NCBI GenBank assembly: GCA_012838425.1
Contig: DUPG01000018.1
Location: forward strand, 1 to 33,350
Direction of reading: 5' to 3'
Length of the DNA stretch: 33,350 bases
Origin: Clostridiales bacterium
Lineage (GTDB): Bacteria > Bacillota > Clostridia > Christensenellales > CAG-138
Part shown: positions 14,609 to 23,108 of the stretch, one piece after another
Numbering within the stretch: position 1 is the stretch's first letter
Layout of the letters: each line of letters begins with the position of its first letter
Notes under the pieces: model-generated
What the model was told of the DNA's origin: nothing
Database searches by the model: none
The model's input: only the letters and a program-made list of their open reading frames with translations
Made by a program: the position numbers and the translations under genes

Positions 14609-17600
14609 ATGAAGACTAGATTTGCAAAGAAGCAGGCATTTACAATTGTAGAGCTCATAATTGTTTTGGCTGTTGTAGGCATTTTAGCGGCAATTCTAAT
14701 ACCATCATTCACAAGCATTATCGGAAAAGCAAACGCGAAGTCGGCGCTTTCTGACGCAAAAAGCACGCTTACGCTTTTTACTGCCGAAAATCTTTCAGTA
14801 ACTGACGGGCGAATTGCTGACAGCATTGTAATCTTTGTAAAAAAAGCAAAGCGCTATTATTTATTTGGCTGCAAAATGAACGGGAATGACGCGGGCGTGC
14901 TAATGCAGTCTGCCGGAAATCCGTATAATACTGATGACCTCGCTGAATTGATTAATGAATATAATTGCCCTAACGAAAGCATTATAGGCACCGAAGAAGA
15001 AAGCAGCTATGCAATGTATTTGAAAGCGGCTTCAACGGATTCGTACGAAAAAAGCAAGCTAACATTTGAAGAAATAAACCAACGCTTTATAAACCTAACA
15101 GACAAGCTGGCGGACAGGTGTGATTTCCCCAAAGCAGTCAAGGTGTTTGACGGTTATTTAATAGGCAGTGTTCTTGATGCCAACGCGGTGCAAACAGGCG
15201 GTACAGATTTGAGCGACAAACCAAGCGGCGAAGCGCCTAACACTCCTGAGTACACACTTCATTTTGACGCTGACGGCGGAGAATTATTCCTTTCAGACGG
15301 CTTCACAAATGGGCAGGCATTCGACGCAGGCACGAATGTAACCGAAATAATTGTCGAAGCATATGCTGAAAAATCAAATTACACTTTTTGTGGCTGGACA
15401 GACGGTACAACAGTATATGACAGCGGCTACACAGGGGTTGTGCTGCTGACAAAAGATATTACATTGACAGCAGTATGGGCGGAAAACAAGTATAATTTAA
15501 GCTATGAGCTATCAGACAACGAAATAGTTGATGGAGGAAGCTACTCATTCGGTGAAGTTGTAATATTGACAGGCGCCCCCACAGTAGAAGGCTTATACTT
15601 TGACGGCTGGTATTGCGCACACAAGGATATGAAGTTCGGCGCAGGGGCTTCGTACGAAATGCCTAATTGCGATGTTGTTTTGACAGCTGTTTGGGCTGAA
15701 AGGTTCACAATAAGCTTTGAGAAGAACGACGGAATAGGCGATGTTCCCCCTGCCGAAATGTATAATGCAGGCAATGAGATTAGCCTGCCTGCCGCGCTGA
15801 CAAAAGCGGGCTATACATTTGAAGGCTGGCTGTGCAGCTATGACAACGATATATATGAAGCAGGCGCAATATACACAGTTGAAGGCAATGCCGTGTTTAC
15901 AGCGGTGTTTAACCTGATAGCACCTGCTGAATATGAGATTGAATTTAACCTGCACGATGTTTTCAATGACGAAGTTAAGACAGTAAAAGTGAAGGTAAGC
16001 CTTAATAACGGCGAATCGCTAACTATCGACAACTCAAACTTTTCTGACTATGTAGCAGGATACAAGCCAAGCGCTAACTTTTCAAAAACATTTACTGTAA
16101 GCGGGCCGGGCATTTCCCCCAGCACACAAAGCGCTGAGGTTATAGGATTCGCTGATATTGGCGACAAGGAATTTATAAAAATAACTACGCTTGCAGGGCT
16201 GAATAAGATTGACGACAACGCAGCCAACATGAGCAAGAATTATATGCTTGCGAACGATATTGACTGCGCTGGAGGCTTCACTCCTTTGGGCTGGACTAAT
16301 GGTTCGAGCGTAAGTATTACCCCATTTACAGGAGTATTCGACGGTAACGGCAAAAAGATTACTAACTTTACAGCCAATTGCGGAACAGGCAGCGCAAATC
16401 AGCAAAACTATGTGGGTTTGTTTGCGCATAACAGCGGTATGATTAAGAATCTGCAATTAGTTTGCGGCGACGCTGTGTTGGGCTTAACCTATGTTGGCGG
16501 TATTGCCGCATACAACGAAGGCGAGATTTCAAACTGCGCTGTGCAAAGCGCACATACGATAAGTGCGCAGAAGGACAATGGGCAGAACGGAAACGGTTTT
16601 TGCGGTGCTATTGCAGGCTATAATTCTGCGGCTGGCATTATTTCAGGCTGCACAAGTGATGTTGCGCAGGTGTTTGCATATGCGCATTCCGGCGGCATAG
16701 CAGGCACAAACTATGGTGCTATCACAGATTGTATAGCGTCTTCCGGTGTTAATTCAAATCACAGTATTGACGCGAGCGTAAGCGCCCCCAATAACGGAAT
16801 ACTGCTATACTATGCCGGCGGCATAGCAGGCTCGAACTATGGCACTATTTCAGATTGCAGAACGCAGGTAAACAGCTATGCTATTACAGGCACAAGATGG
16901 GTTGGCGGCGTTACGGGCAGGAATTCCGCAAACGCTACGGTAGAAGGCTGCATCATTATCATTAGTAACAATCAAGAGATTTCGAGCCGCGGCATAGTTG
17001 GCGGCGCTGTGGGGCTTAACGATCAGGGCATTATTGAAGATACACATGTTGAAATGGGCTCAGAGCTTGAGAGGATTGTCGCCGCGCGCAACTCCTCGCA
17101 CGAAAGCATTACCGGTGCTTTTGCAGGCGGTATCGCTGGCATAAATCATTTAGGGACTATTTCAAAATCAAGCCTGTTTGGACTGCTGGGAGCAAATATC
17201 TATGTTGACGCTTCGTTAAGCAGCAGCACAAAATGCTTCTATGTAGGCGGTATCGCCGGCAGAAATACAGGCACTATTTCAGAATCGTGGTCATATAGGC
17301 CTTACTTGAATGTAAGAAAGTATAACGAGATTGGCAAGAGCAATTTCAAGGAGAGTACCGCAGGCTGTTTGCAGGAGGTCGGCGGAATAGCCGGGCAGAA
17401 CGCAAGCGGAGGAGTAATAATCAACTGCTGGACAAAGACTTGCACAGTAAGCGGATATATGAACTTAGGCGGACTTGTGGGCTCGAACCTTGAGGGCGCA
17501 AGCATAAGGTATTGCTGGGTATTGCTTCAACGCTGCTATGTGGTTAGCGGACTTGAAATGTATTGCGGCGACGCGTATTCGAAGAATTCGGGCGCAGGAA

Positions 17601-17779
17601 GCTGTTTGAATGTTTATACGACATCGCCTGACAGTTTATTATTCCCATCATATACAACGGGAACATTCAAGGGCGACCCCGCGAACGCAGCGCTGTATCC
17701 GGGGCTGTCCTCTTCATTGTGGGAGCCTGACCCTGTGGGTCCTATGCTGAAGAATAATCCGTTAGTTTGGGATAGATAA
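14609..17779 (+). CDS. Prepilin-leader surface protein with InlB-type and GLUG-type repeats
   Basis: A 1056-residue protein with a type IV prepilin N-terminus: a basic leader (MKTRFAKKQA), then FTIVELIIVLAVVGILAAIL with Glu at position 5 of the predicted mature chain. The pilin-like domain runs to about residue 195. Three InlB B-repeat/Flg_new beta-grasp units follow (about 214-291, 294-363, 364-435; marks: YTFCGWTDG, LYFDGWYC, YTFEGWLCS, each closing with TAVW or TAVF). A linker reaches about 525. A GLUG-type beta-helix region of many GGIAGxN turns then runs to about 1000. Prepilin peptidase should remove residues 1-10, placing the chain in a pilus or in the membrane with repeats outside, a likely adhesin. 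The ATG follows AGGAG. A paralogue begins at 31563 and pilT lies 99 bases downstream. Architecture is seen; function is inferred. Confidence 0.87.
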   Translation: MKTRFAKKQAFTIVELIIVLAVVGILAAILIPSFTSIIGKANAKSALSDAKSTLTLFTAENLSVTDGRIADSIVIFVKKAKRYYLFGCKMNGNDAGVLMQSAGNPYNTDDLAELINEYNCPNESIIGTEEESSYAMYLKAASTDSYEKSKLTFEEINQRFINLTDKLADRCDFPKAVKVFDGYLIGSVLDANAVQTGGTDLSDKPSGEAPNTPEYTLHFDADGGELFLSDGFTNGQAFDAGTNVTEIIVEAYAEKSNYTFCGWTDGTTVYDSGYTGVVLLTKDITLTAVWAENKYNLSYELSDNEIVDGGSYSFGEVVILTGAPTVEGLYFDGWYCAHKDMKFGAGASYEMPNCDVVLTAVWAERFTISFEKNDGIGDVPPAEMYNAGNEISLPAALTKAGYTFEGWLCSYDNDIYEAGAIYTVEGNAVFTAVFNLIAPAEYEIEFNLHDVFNDEVKTVKVKVSLNNGESLTIDNSNFSDYVAGYKPSANFSKTFTVSGPGISPSTQSAEVIGFADIGDKEFIKITTLAGLNKIDDNAANMSKNYMLANDIDCAGGFTPLGWTNGSSVSITPFTGVFDGNGKKITNFTANCGTGSANQQNYVGLFAHNSGMIKNLQLVCGDAVLGLTYVGGIAAYNEGEISNCAVQSAHTISAQKDNGQNGNGFCGAIAGYNSAAGIISGCTSDVAQVFAYAHSGGIAGTNYGAITDCIASSGVNSNHSIDASVSAPNNGILLYYAGGIAGSNYGTISDCRTQVNSYAITGTRWVGGVTGRNSANATVEGCIIIISNNQEISSRGIVGGAVGLNDQGIIEDTHVEMGSELERIVAARNSSHESITGAFAGGIAGINHLGTISKSSLFGLLGANIYVDASLSSSTKCFYVGGIAGRNTGTISESWSYRPYLNVRKYNEIGKSNFKESTAGCLQEVGGIAGQNASGGVIINCWTKTCTVSGYMNLGGLVGSNLEGASIRYCWVLLQRCYVVSGLEMYCGDAYSKNSGAGSCLNVYTTSPDSLLFPSYTTGTFKGDPANAALYPGLSSSLWEPDPVGPMLKNNPLVWDR

Positions 17780-17804
17780 TTAACAGATTGCAAAACATAT
17801 AGGC

Positions 17805-17834
17805 TTGACTATTGCAAGAATTTATGTATAGAAT
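17805..17834 (+). promoter_or_regulatory. Predicted sigma-A promoter of pilT
   Basis: TTGACT (17805-17810) and TAGAAT (17829-17834) are 18 bases apart, 44 bases before the pilT ATG. I see no strong terminator after the gene at 14609, so read-through could add to expression. Confidence 0.55.
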
Positions 17835-17878
17835 ATATAGCAATGAGTCAAGCATTATTATAACATTTTGGGGGGATT

Positions 17879-18934
17879 ATGGCTGAATTCAGTAGGAAAA
17901 TCGATAGATACCTAAAGGCTGTTGAAGTAAACAAGGCGAGCGATTTGCACTTAAAAGCAAATATGCAGCCTATTATACGCGTAGGAAGCATATTAACAAG
18001 TATTGATACAGAAACCATGTCGAGCGAGGAAATAAAAGAGTTTATAGACATGGTAACCGATAAAAAGCAAAAAGCGCACTTTGAAGAATATCATGAGGTT
18101 GACCTATCATTTACGGGGCTGGGCTGTCGCTTCAGGTGCAACGCTTACCAAGATGCGAACGGCTACAATATGGCCATTCGCCGCGTATTATTAAGCCAAT
18201 TCGATTTCAAAGAGCTAAGAATCCCCGAGGTAATAAAGACGCTTGCATTAAAGAAAAGCGGCTTGATATTGGTTACAGGCCCTACCGGAAGCGGTAAGTC
18301 CACTACCCTTGCAAGCGTTATCAACTACCTAAATCACACAATCAACGCGCACATTATCACATTAGAAGACCCTATAGAATGTATCCATGAGCCTAATACC
18401 TGCTTGATCACGCAAAGAGAAATTGGCAGAGATACCACGAGCTTCTATAAGGGATTGGTTGCGGCAATGCGTCAAGACCCTGATGTTATAATGCTGGGTG
18501 AGATGAGAGATATTGAAAGCGTTTCTGCTGCGGTAAGTGCCGCAGAAACAGGACACTTGGTGCTTTCTACCCTGCACACAAAGGGCGCTGAAAACACAAT
18601 AGACAGAATTATTGATATGTTCCCAGCGGGGCAGCAAAATCAGATTCGTGTCCAGCTGTCGATGGTTCTGTTGGGCGTATTCTCTCAGCAGCTTGTACCT
18701 GCGCTTCACGAAAATAAGCGAATATTAGCAACCGAAATAATGATTGCGACAGGAGCAATAAAGAACCTTATCCGCACAGGAAAGACGCACCTTATTACAA
18801 GCACTATTCAAACAGCAAGAGGCTTAGGCATGCACACTATGGACACTTGCCTGCAAGAGCTGTATGATAGCGGCTTAATCAGCCAAGAAAGCGTCGAGAT
18901 GTACTCATTCGATACGACGGTGAGCATGAGATAA
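17879..18934 (+). CDS. pilT: Type IV pilus retraction ATPase PilT
   Basis: PilT is the hexameric motor that depolymerises type IV pili, driving twitching motility and DNA uptake. The 351-residue length matches the family. Visible motifs are Walker A GPTGSGKST (134-142), the Asp box HIITLEDPIECIHE (158-171), Walker B DPDVIMLGEMRD (200-211), and the His box TGHLVLSTLHT (224-234). The C-terminal AIKNLIRTGK (293-302) corresponds to the AIRNLIREGK motif typical of PilT rather than the extension ATPase PilB. The ATG follows a GGGGGG site. No other pilus-assembly gene is present in the window, but a prepilin-headed protein is directly upstream, suggesting that the two act together. Confidence 0.95.
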   Translation: MAEFSRKIDRYLKAVEVNKASDLHLKANMQPIIRVGSILTSIDTETMSSEEIKEFIDMVTDKKQKAHFEEYHEVDLSFTGLGCRFRCNAYQDANGYNMAIRRVLLSQFDFKELRIPEVIKTLALKKSGLILVTGPTGSGKSTTLASVINYLNHTINAHIITLEDPIECIHEPNTCLITQREIGRDTTSFYKGLVAAMRQDPDVIMLGEMRDIESVSAAVSAAETGHLVLSTLHTKGAENTIDRIIDMFPAGQQNQIRVQLSMVLLGVFSQQLVPALHENKRILATEIMIATGAIKNLIRTGKTHLITSTIQTARGLGMHTMDTCLQELYDSGLISQESVEMYSFDTTVSMR

Positions 18935-18952
18935 TAGGAATTATAAAGTGTA

Positions 18953-18984
18953 AAGGCATAGCTGAAACGGCTGTGCCTTATTTA
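18953..18984. terminator. Bidirectional terminator between pilT and tspO
   Basis: AAGGCATAGC (18953-18962) pairs over ten positions, one G-T, with GCTGTGCCTT (18970-18979) around a seven-base loop. A-rich and T-rich flanks allow use in both directions. The right arm overlaps the tspO stop codon. Confidence 0.7.
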
Positions 18985-19454
18985 TTGAGAAGGTATATTG
19001 ACAGGTTCAGATAAGCCAAAAACCCAGTCCAAAACAGGTATGGAAGCTGCATAACTCCCGCCGCTTTGGATATTCTGTAAAAATGAGCAAGCAATGCCGC
19101 AACAGTAGCGAAGGAAATCATTATAATAGCAAATGCTACAAGCAACGCTCTAACGAAAAAGAACACAAATGCCCATATGAAATTCAGCAGAAATTGCGCC
19201 GCAAAGTACACGAGCGCAATTCTTTTATGCCTGCTTTCTGACAAATAAACTATCGCCGCGCCTAAACCCATAAGAATATAGATGAAAAGCCAAATTAGAA
19301 AGTAAACTACATTCGAAGGGCTTAAAGGCGGTTTTATAAACGCAGCGTAACCGCCCATAAATTCGGCTGAAAACAAAGAAGATAAATATCCCAAGCCCGC
19401 CGAACCTATCACAAACGCGGCGAATGATATGTATTTTTTGGCATTGCGCGTCAT
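18978..19454 (-). CDS. tspO: TspO/MBR family membrane protein
   Basis: This small protein has five predicted membrane segments and the TspO plan: a first helix with LGYLSSLF, the loop FIKPPLSPSNVVYFLIW, a second helix continuing to YILMGLGAAIVYL, then AAQFLLNFIWAFVFF and a final helix ending LPYLFWTGFLAYLNLSIYLLNK. TspO binds porphyrins and cholesterol-like ligands; bacterial members are linked to tetrapyrrole and stress responses. From the ATG at 19454 (MTRNAKKYISF) it is 158 residues, the family size. The frame stays open to an ATG at 19496, and neither start has a clear ribosome-binding site. It is convergent with pilT. Confidence 0.9.
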   Translation of the reverse strand: MTRNAKKYISFAAFVIGSAGLGYLSSLFSAEFMGGYAAFIKPPLSPSNVVYFLIWLFIYILMGLGAAIVYLSESRHKRIALVYFAAQFLLNFIWAFVFFFVRALLVAFAIIMISFATVAALLAHFYRISKAAGVMQLPYLFWTGFLAYLNLSIYLLNK

Positions 19455-19522
19455 ATTTGTATTATGCTCAAAAAGAGCACCCGTATTCATACGCATTGAA
19501 CTTGCTCTGGATATTTTTGCAC

Positions 19523-19551
19523 TTGCTTGAATAGCATTTATGAAGTAGAAT
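19523..19551 (+). promoter_or_regulatory. Predicted sigma-A promoter for the yloU-fakA pair
   Basis: TTGCTT (19523-19528) and TAGAAT (19546-19551) are 17 bases apart, 62 bases before the first ATG of the pair. Confidence 0.45.
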
Positions 19552-19613
19552 ACTTATATTATTATGGAATAGTATTGTTTATGTTCCGTATATTATATTA
19601 GGAGGTAGATAAT

Positions 19614-19988
19614 ATGCCCGAGGTTATAGAAACCGACAGGGGGAATATAACTATTTCTGAAGATGTTATTGCCATGCTCGCAAGCTATGCGGCTATTGAA
19701 AACTACGGCTTAGTAGATATGAAGGGCAAGAACGCTTCGGAGAGTTTTTTTGATAAAATAAAGTTTATTGGCACTGATTCAAGAAAAAAGGGAGTAAAGG
19801 TTACCGCCATGGAGGACGGCAGCTTTACTCTTGACTTATATGTTAAACTAATGTACGGCATAAATATGAATGCTGTTGCTAAGAACCTTATGTCAAATGT
19901 AAGATATAGGGTTGAGGAGTTGGCGGGCATAAAACTCAATCGAGTGAATGTTCATGTTGTTGATGTGTGGATTGAGAACTCGGATTGA
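19614..19988 (+). CDS. Asp23/Gls24 family protein (YloU-like)
   Basis: The 124-residue protein matches the Asp23/Gls24 (DUF322) family: GNITISEDVIAMLASYAAIENYGLVDM, a central KGVKVTAMEDGSFTLDLYVKLMYGINM, and a C-terminal VEELAGIKLNRVNVHVVDVWIE. Members are small cytoplasmic proteins linked to envelope homeostasis and alkaline shock; Asp23 of Staphylococcus forms a membrane-attached layer. The short YloU type almost always precedes fakA, as it does here 46 bases upstream. The ATG follows a strong AGGAGG. A precise biochemical role is not established. Confidence 0.93.
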   Translation: MPEVIETDRGNITISEDVIAMLASYAAIENYGLVDMKGKNASESFFDKIKFIGTDSRKKGVKVTAMEDGSFTLDLYVKLMYGINMNAVAKNLMSNVRYRVEELAGIKLNRVNVHVVDVWIENSD

Positions 19989-20034
19989 GCCGCGAAGGTC
20001 AAATTAGTTTGGCTGTTTAGGAGGAAAAATAATT

Positions 20035-21690
20035 TTGGGTGAATTTACTATAAACGGCGTTATGCTTAGGGATATGCTGCTCATGGGAGCAAGCGTATTA
20101 GAGCACAACAAGGCAAGCATAGACGCCCTTAATGTATTCCCTGTCCCCGATGGAGATACGGGAACTAATATGCTAATGACAATGCAGAGTGCCGCGAAGA
20201 GCATAAAGAGCTGTTCGTGCGAAACCGTTTCAGAAGTTGCCGACGCGCTTTCAAATGGCGCTTTGCGCGGTGCAAGAGGTAACTCGGGCGTTATACTTTC
20301 ACAGATTTTCAGAGGATTTTCTAAGGCACTCAAGGGCGAAAAAGAGCTGACAGCAAAATTACTCGTAAAAACATTCACTATGGGCACGGAGTCGGCATAC
20401 AAGGCGGTTATGCGTCCCAAAGAGGGCACTATGCTGACCGTAATACGCATGATTTCCGAAGCGCTTATCAAGGCAGAGCGTTCTAAAAAGACCTTGCCTG
20501 AAATGATAGATGTCATACTCACAAGCGGCGAAGCTGCGTTGAAGAAAACACCTGAGCTATTGCCCGTTTTGAAGGAAGCAGGAGTGGTTGACTCTGGCGG
20601 AATGGGACTGCTGGCTATATTCCGCGGCTTCAAAATGGCGCTTGAGGGCGAGGTTTCATACAATATTCTTGATACCGCGCAGGAGGCGGAGGCTGCCGAG
20701 GCCGCCGAGGAATTCTCCGAAGCTGTTGATATTCCCGACACTTCCGAAATCAAGTACGGCTATTGCACAGAGCTGTTCGTTATCAATCTATTTAATCCGC
20801 CCACAGACGAGGAAATAGACAAGCTGAGAGAGAAGCTGAGCAGGATTGGCGATTCTGTAGTCGTTGCCTTTGACGAGGGCTTTATTAAGCTTCATGTGCA
20901 TACGAGCGCGCCCGGCAAGGTATTACAGTTAGGGCTTTGCTTAGGCGAACTGGATAAAATCAAAATTGAGAACATGCTTGAGCAAAACAGAGAAATGCAC
21001 AAGAAGCTGAAAGCGAGTGAAAAGGAATATGCGATAATTGCTGTAGGCGCCGGCGAGGGCATTGAGTCTTTGTTTAAGGATTTAGGCGTTCATACGGTAA
21101 TCACCGGCGGGCAGACTATGAATCCGAGCATAGAAAGCATAGAAAAGGCAATAAAACGCGCAAATGCAAGAAATGTTTTCGTGCTTCCCAACAACTCTAA
21201 TATTATACTTGCGGCTCAACAGGCTGCAGCACTTGCTAATGGGCGAAATGTAGTAGTTATTCCTACTAAAACAATTATGCAGGGCATTTCGGCTGTTATG
21301 GCTTTCAACAACGACTTTGATGTGGAAACGAACACAAGCCGCATGAATGACGCCATGAACAAGGTAATATCCGGCGCTGTAACATATTCGGTCAGGTCAA
21401 CAGACTTTGAAGGCAAGCACATAAACGAAGGCGATATAATTGGCATACTCAACAATAGGATTGAAGTTGTAGGCACCGATGTTAAGCAGGTTTCAATAGA
21501 GCTGCTGAAGGCTATGATTGCGGAATTCGGCTCCGATGACCCCATTGTTACTATGCTGTATGGCGAATCTGTTACGGAAGACGATGCACAGGACTTGGTA
21601 GCAGACTTGGAGAACGATTACGCAGACGCGGAGTTCATATACCAGTTTGGCGGTCAACCGCTATACTATTATTATTTCTCGGTAGAATAA
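20035..21690 (+). CDS. fakA: Fatty acid kinase ATP-binding subunit (DAK2 domain)
   Basis: FakA phosphorylates fatty acids held by a FakB (DegV-like) carrier, giving acyl phosphates for phospholipid synthesis. The 551-residue protein starts at TTG (20035), supported by TTAGGAGG ten bases upstream and by the conserved start GEFTINGVMLRDMLLMGA. The N-terminal DAK2 domain (about 8-200) holds the nucleotide/Mg motif VFPVPDGDTGTNMLMTM (34-50) and NGALRGARGNSGVILSQIFRGF. A central domain with FIKLHVHTSAPGKVLQLG and a C-terminal domain complete the YloV-type architecture. No fakB is seen in the window. A terminator follows at 21720. Confidence 0.95.
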   Translation: MGEFTINGVMLRDMLLMGASVLEHNKASIDALNVFPVPDGDTGTNMLMTMQSAAKSIKSCSCETVSEVADALSNGALRGARGNSGVILSQIFRGFSKALKGEKELTAKLLVKTFTMGTESAYKAVMRPKEGTMLTVIRMISEALIKAERSKKTLPEMIDVILTSGEAALKKTPELLPVLKEAGVVDSGGMGLLAIFRGFKMALEGEVSYNILDTAQEAEAAEAAEEFSEAVDIPDTSEIKYGYCTELFVINLFNPPTDEEIDKLREKLSRIGDSVVVAFDEGFIKLHVHTSAPGKVLQLGLCLGELDKIKIENMLEQNREMHKKLKASEKEYAIIAVGAGEGIESLFKDLGVHTVITGGQTMNPSIESIEKAIKRANARNVFVLPNNSNIILAAQQAAALANGRNVVVIPTKTIMQGISAVMAFNNDFDVETNTSRMNDAMNKVISGAVTYSVRSTDFEGKHINEGDIIGILNNRIEVVGTDVKQVSIELLKAMIAEFGSDDPIVTMLYGESVTEDDAQDLVADLENDYADAEFIYQFGGQPLYYYYFSVE

Positions 21691-21719
21691 TCTACCCACA
21701 CAATGTTATTTGCAATTTT

Positions 21720-21743
21720 ACCGCTCGTTATGGGCGGTTTTTT
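21720..21743 (+). terminator. Terminator of the yloU-fakA unit
   Basis: ACCGCTC (21720-21726) pairs with GGGCGGT (21732-21738, one G-T) and is followed by TTTTT, 30 bases after the fakA stop. Confidence 0.8.
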
Positions 21744-22035
21744 AACCCTTTCCGTTTTCGATTATCTCAATTATTTTCGATATGAGTTCAGCTATATAGG
21801 GAATAGAGCTTGCGGCTAATTTTCGAAGCAATACTACTATCAATGCGCCTAAAATGGTAAAGCCTATTGCCATTCCAAGCCCACGCATCAGGCCGCTTAA
21901 AAAATTGCGCATAAGAATCTTTGACCTATCTCTTATGTAGAGCATATACTCAAAAAAGCCTGATTTTTCAAGGCTTTCCGCTAAGTGGTTGAGCTGTTTT
22001 TCTATTCGCTTCAAGCGGTCCTCAGAATTATCCAC
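21742..22035 (-). CDS. DUF5665 family small membrane protein
   Basis: The 97-residue protein starts at GTG behind GGTGAGG. A charged coiled-coil-like N-terminus (EDRLKRIEKQLNHLAESLEKS) leads to an amphipathic stretch (FEYMLYIRDRSKILMRNF), one long membrane helix (SGLMRGLGMAIGFTILGALIVVLLRKL) and a second hydrophobic segment ending IIEIIENGKG. The NFLSGLMRGLGMAIGFTILGAL pattern is the hallmark of DUF5665, found in Clostridia and Bacilli. Its function is not known. It is convergent with fakA and divergent from the lipid kinase gene. Confidence 0.8.
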   Translation of the reverse strand: MDNSEDRLKRIEKQLNHLAESLEKSGFFEYMLYIRDRSKILMRNFLSGLMRGLGMAIGFTILGALIVVLLRKLAASSIPYIAELISKIIEIIENGKG

Positions 22036-22075
22036 AACGCCTCACCTGCAATACGCTATAAATATTTTTTACGGT

Positions 22076-22087
22076 TAAACCGGTTTA
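22076..22087. promoter_or_regulatory. Perfect 12-bp palindrome TAAACCGGTTTA
   Basis: This palindrome sits between the divergent DUF5665 and lipid-kinase genes, 40 bases upstream of the former and 112 of the latter. Its position fits an operator; the regulator is unknown. Confidence 0.35.
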
Positions 22088-22149
22088 TATGCTTGATTGC
22101 GCATATTCATATAACAAGCCAAAAATACCTCTTTAATTTCTAAATTTTG

Positions 22150-22158
22150 TGATATAAT
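22150..22158 (+). promoter_or_regulatory. Extended -10 promoter element of the lipid-kinase gene
   Basis: TGATATAAT fits TGnTATAAT and lies 41 bases before the ATG. There is no good -35 hexamer. Confidence 0.5.
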
Positions 22159-22199
22159 GTTCTGGTAGGTATCTTAGTAGGCTTCAAGAAAGGTATTGT

Positions 22200-23108
22200 A
22201 TGGGAAAAAAGCTGTTTATAGTACTCAACCCAGCCGCAGGAAAAAAGCGTGCTCAGAAGCATATGTTTGACATACTTGAACAGTTTTCGTCTGCCGACTT
22301 TCAGTGCACCGTTCACATAACAAAGGGGCTTGGCGACGGGGCAAATGCTGTGCGCAAAATAACCGAACCATACGATATGATAGTTGCTATCGGCGGCGAC
22401 GGTACTCTGAATGAGGTCGTAACAGGGCTGCTGGATTCGAAAAAGGATATTCCTATAGGCTACATACCCGCAGGAAGCACCAACGACTATGCGGCGACAT
22501 TAGGACTTTCAAAGGACTTTGCAATTGCGGCAAAAGACATTATTTACGGCACAAAAACCAAGCTCGATATAGGCAGCATTAACAATAGGTTCTTTGTGTA
22601 TATTGCTTCATTTGGCGCATTTACGGGGGTTTCGTATTCTACTCCTCAAATTGCAAAGAATCTGTTGGGGCACGCAGCATATGTTTTAAGCGGAATCAAG
22701 GATATTGCGAGTCTATCCCCTATTCATATGAGGGTGGAAACGCCTATAAATTCTTTTGAGGGCGACTATATTTTCGGGGCAGTCAGCAACTCAACATCTA
22801 TTGGCGGAATAATGACGCTTGACTCAAGCGTTGTAGATTTGAGCGACGGGCTTTTTGAGGTAACGCTTATAAAGACTCCGCAAAATGCGATTGAGCTGGG
22901 CAAGATAATCACCTCCATTCAGAATTCGGATTTCACGGCGGAGTGCTTCGACACCTGCATTACATCTGAGGCCACATTTTATCCTGACAAAGTCGTACCT
23001 TGGACGCTTGACGGAGAGTATTTCGAGGGCGACACAGTAATAAAAATAAAGAACCTGCATAATGCTATATCACTAATTCTTAATAGGAGAAAACGAGAAA
23101 GCATATGA
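22200..23108 (+). CDS. Diacylglycerol kinase-family lipid kinase (YegS/BmrU type)
   Basis: The 302-residue protein has the DAGK catalytic domain: LFIVLNPAAGKKRAQ (5-19), AIGGDGTLNEVVTGL (63-77), in which GGDGT is the nucleotide-binding motif, and IPIGYIPAGSTNDYAATL (84-101), where most relatives have GTxND. The C-terminal beta-sandwich has GAVSNSTSIGGIMTLDSSVVDLSDGLFEV and PWTLDGEYFEGD. Such kinases phosphorylate diacylglycerol or related lipids at the membrane surface, recycling lipid from lipoteichoic acid synthesis (DgkB) or acting on other lipids. It overlaps the PAP2 gene by four bases (ATGA). The exact substrate is not evident from sequence. Confidence 0.92.
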   Translation: MGKKLFIVLNPAAGKKRAQKHMFDILEQFSSADFQCTVHITKGLGDGANAVRKITEPYDMIVAIGGDGTLNEVVTGLLDSKKDIPIGYIPAGSTNDYAATLGLSKDFAIAAKDIIYGTKTKLDIGSINNRFFVYIASFGAFTGVSYSTPQIAKNLLGHAAYVLSGIKDIASLSPIHMRVETPINSFEGDYIFGAVSNSTSIGGIMTLDSSVVDLSDGLFEVTLIKTPQNAIELGKIITSIQNSDFTAECFDTCITSEATFYPDKVVPWTLDGEYFEGDTVIKIKNLHNAISLILNRRKRESI

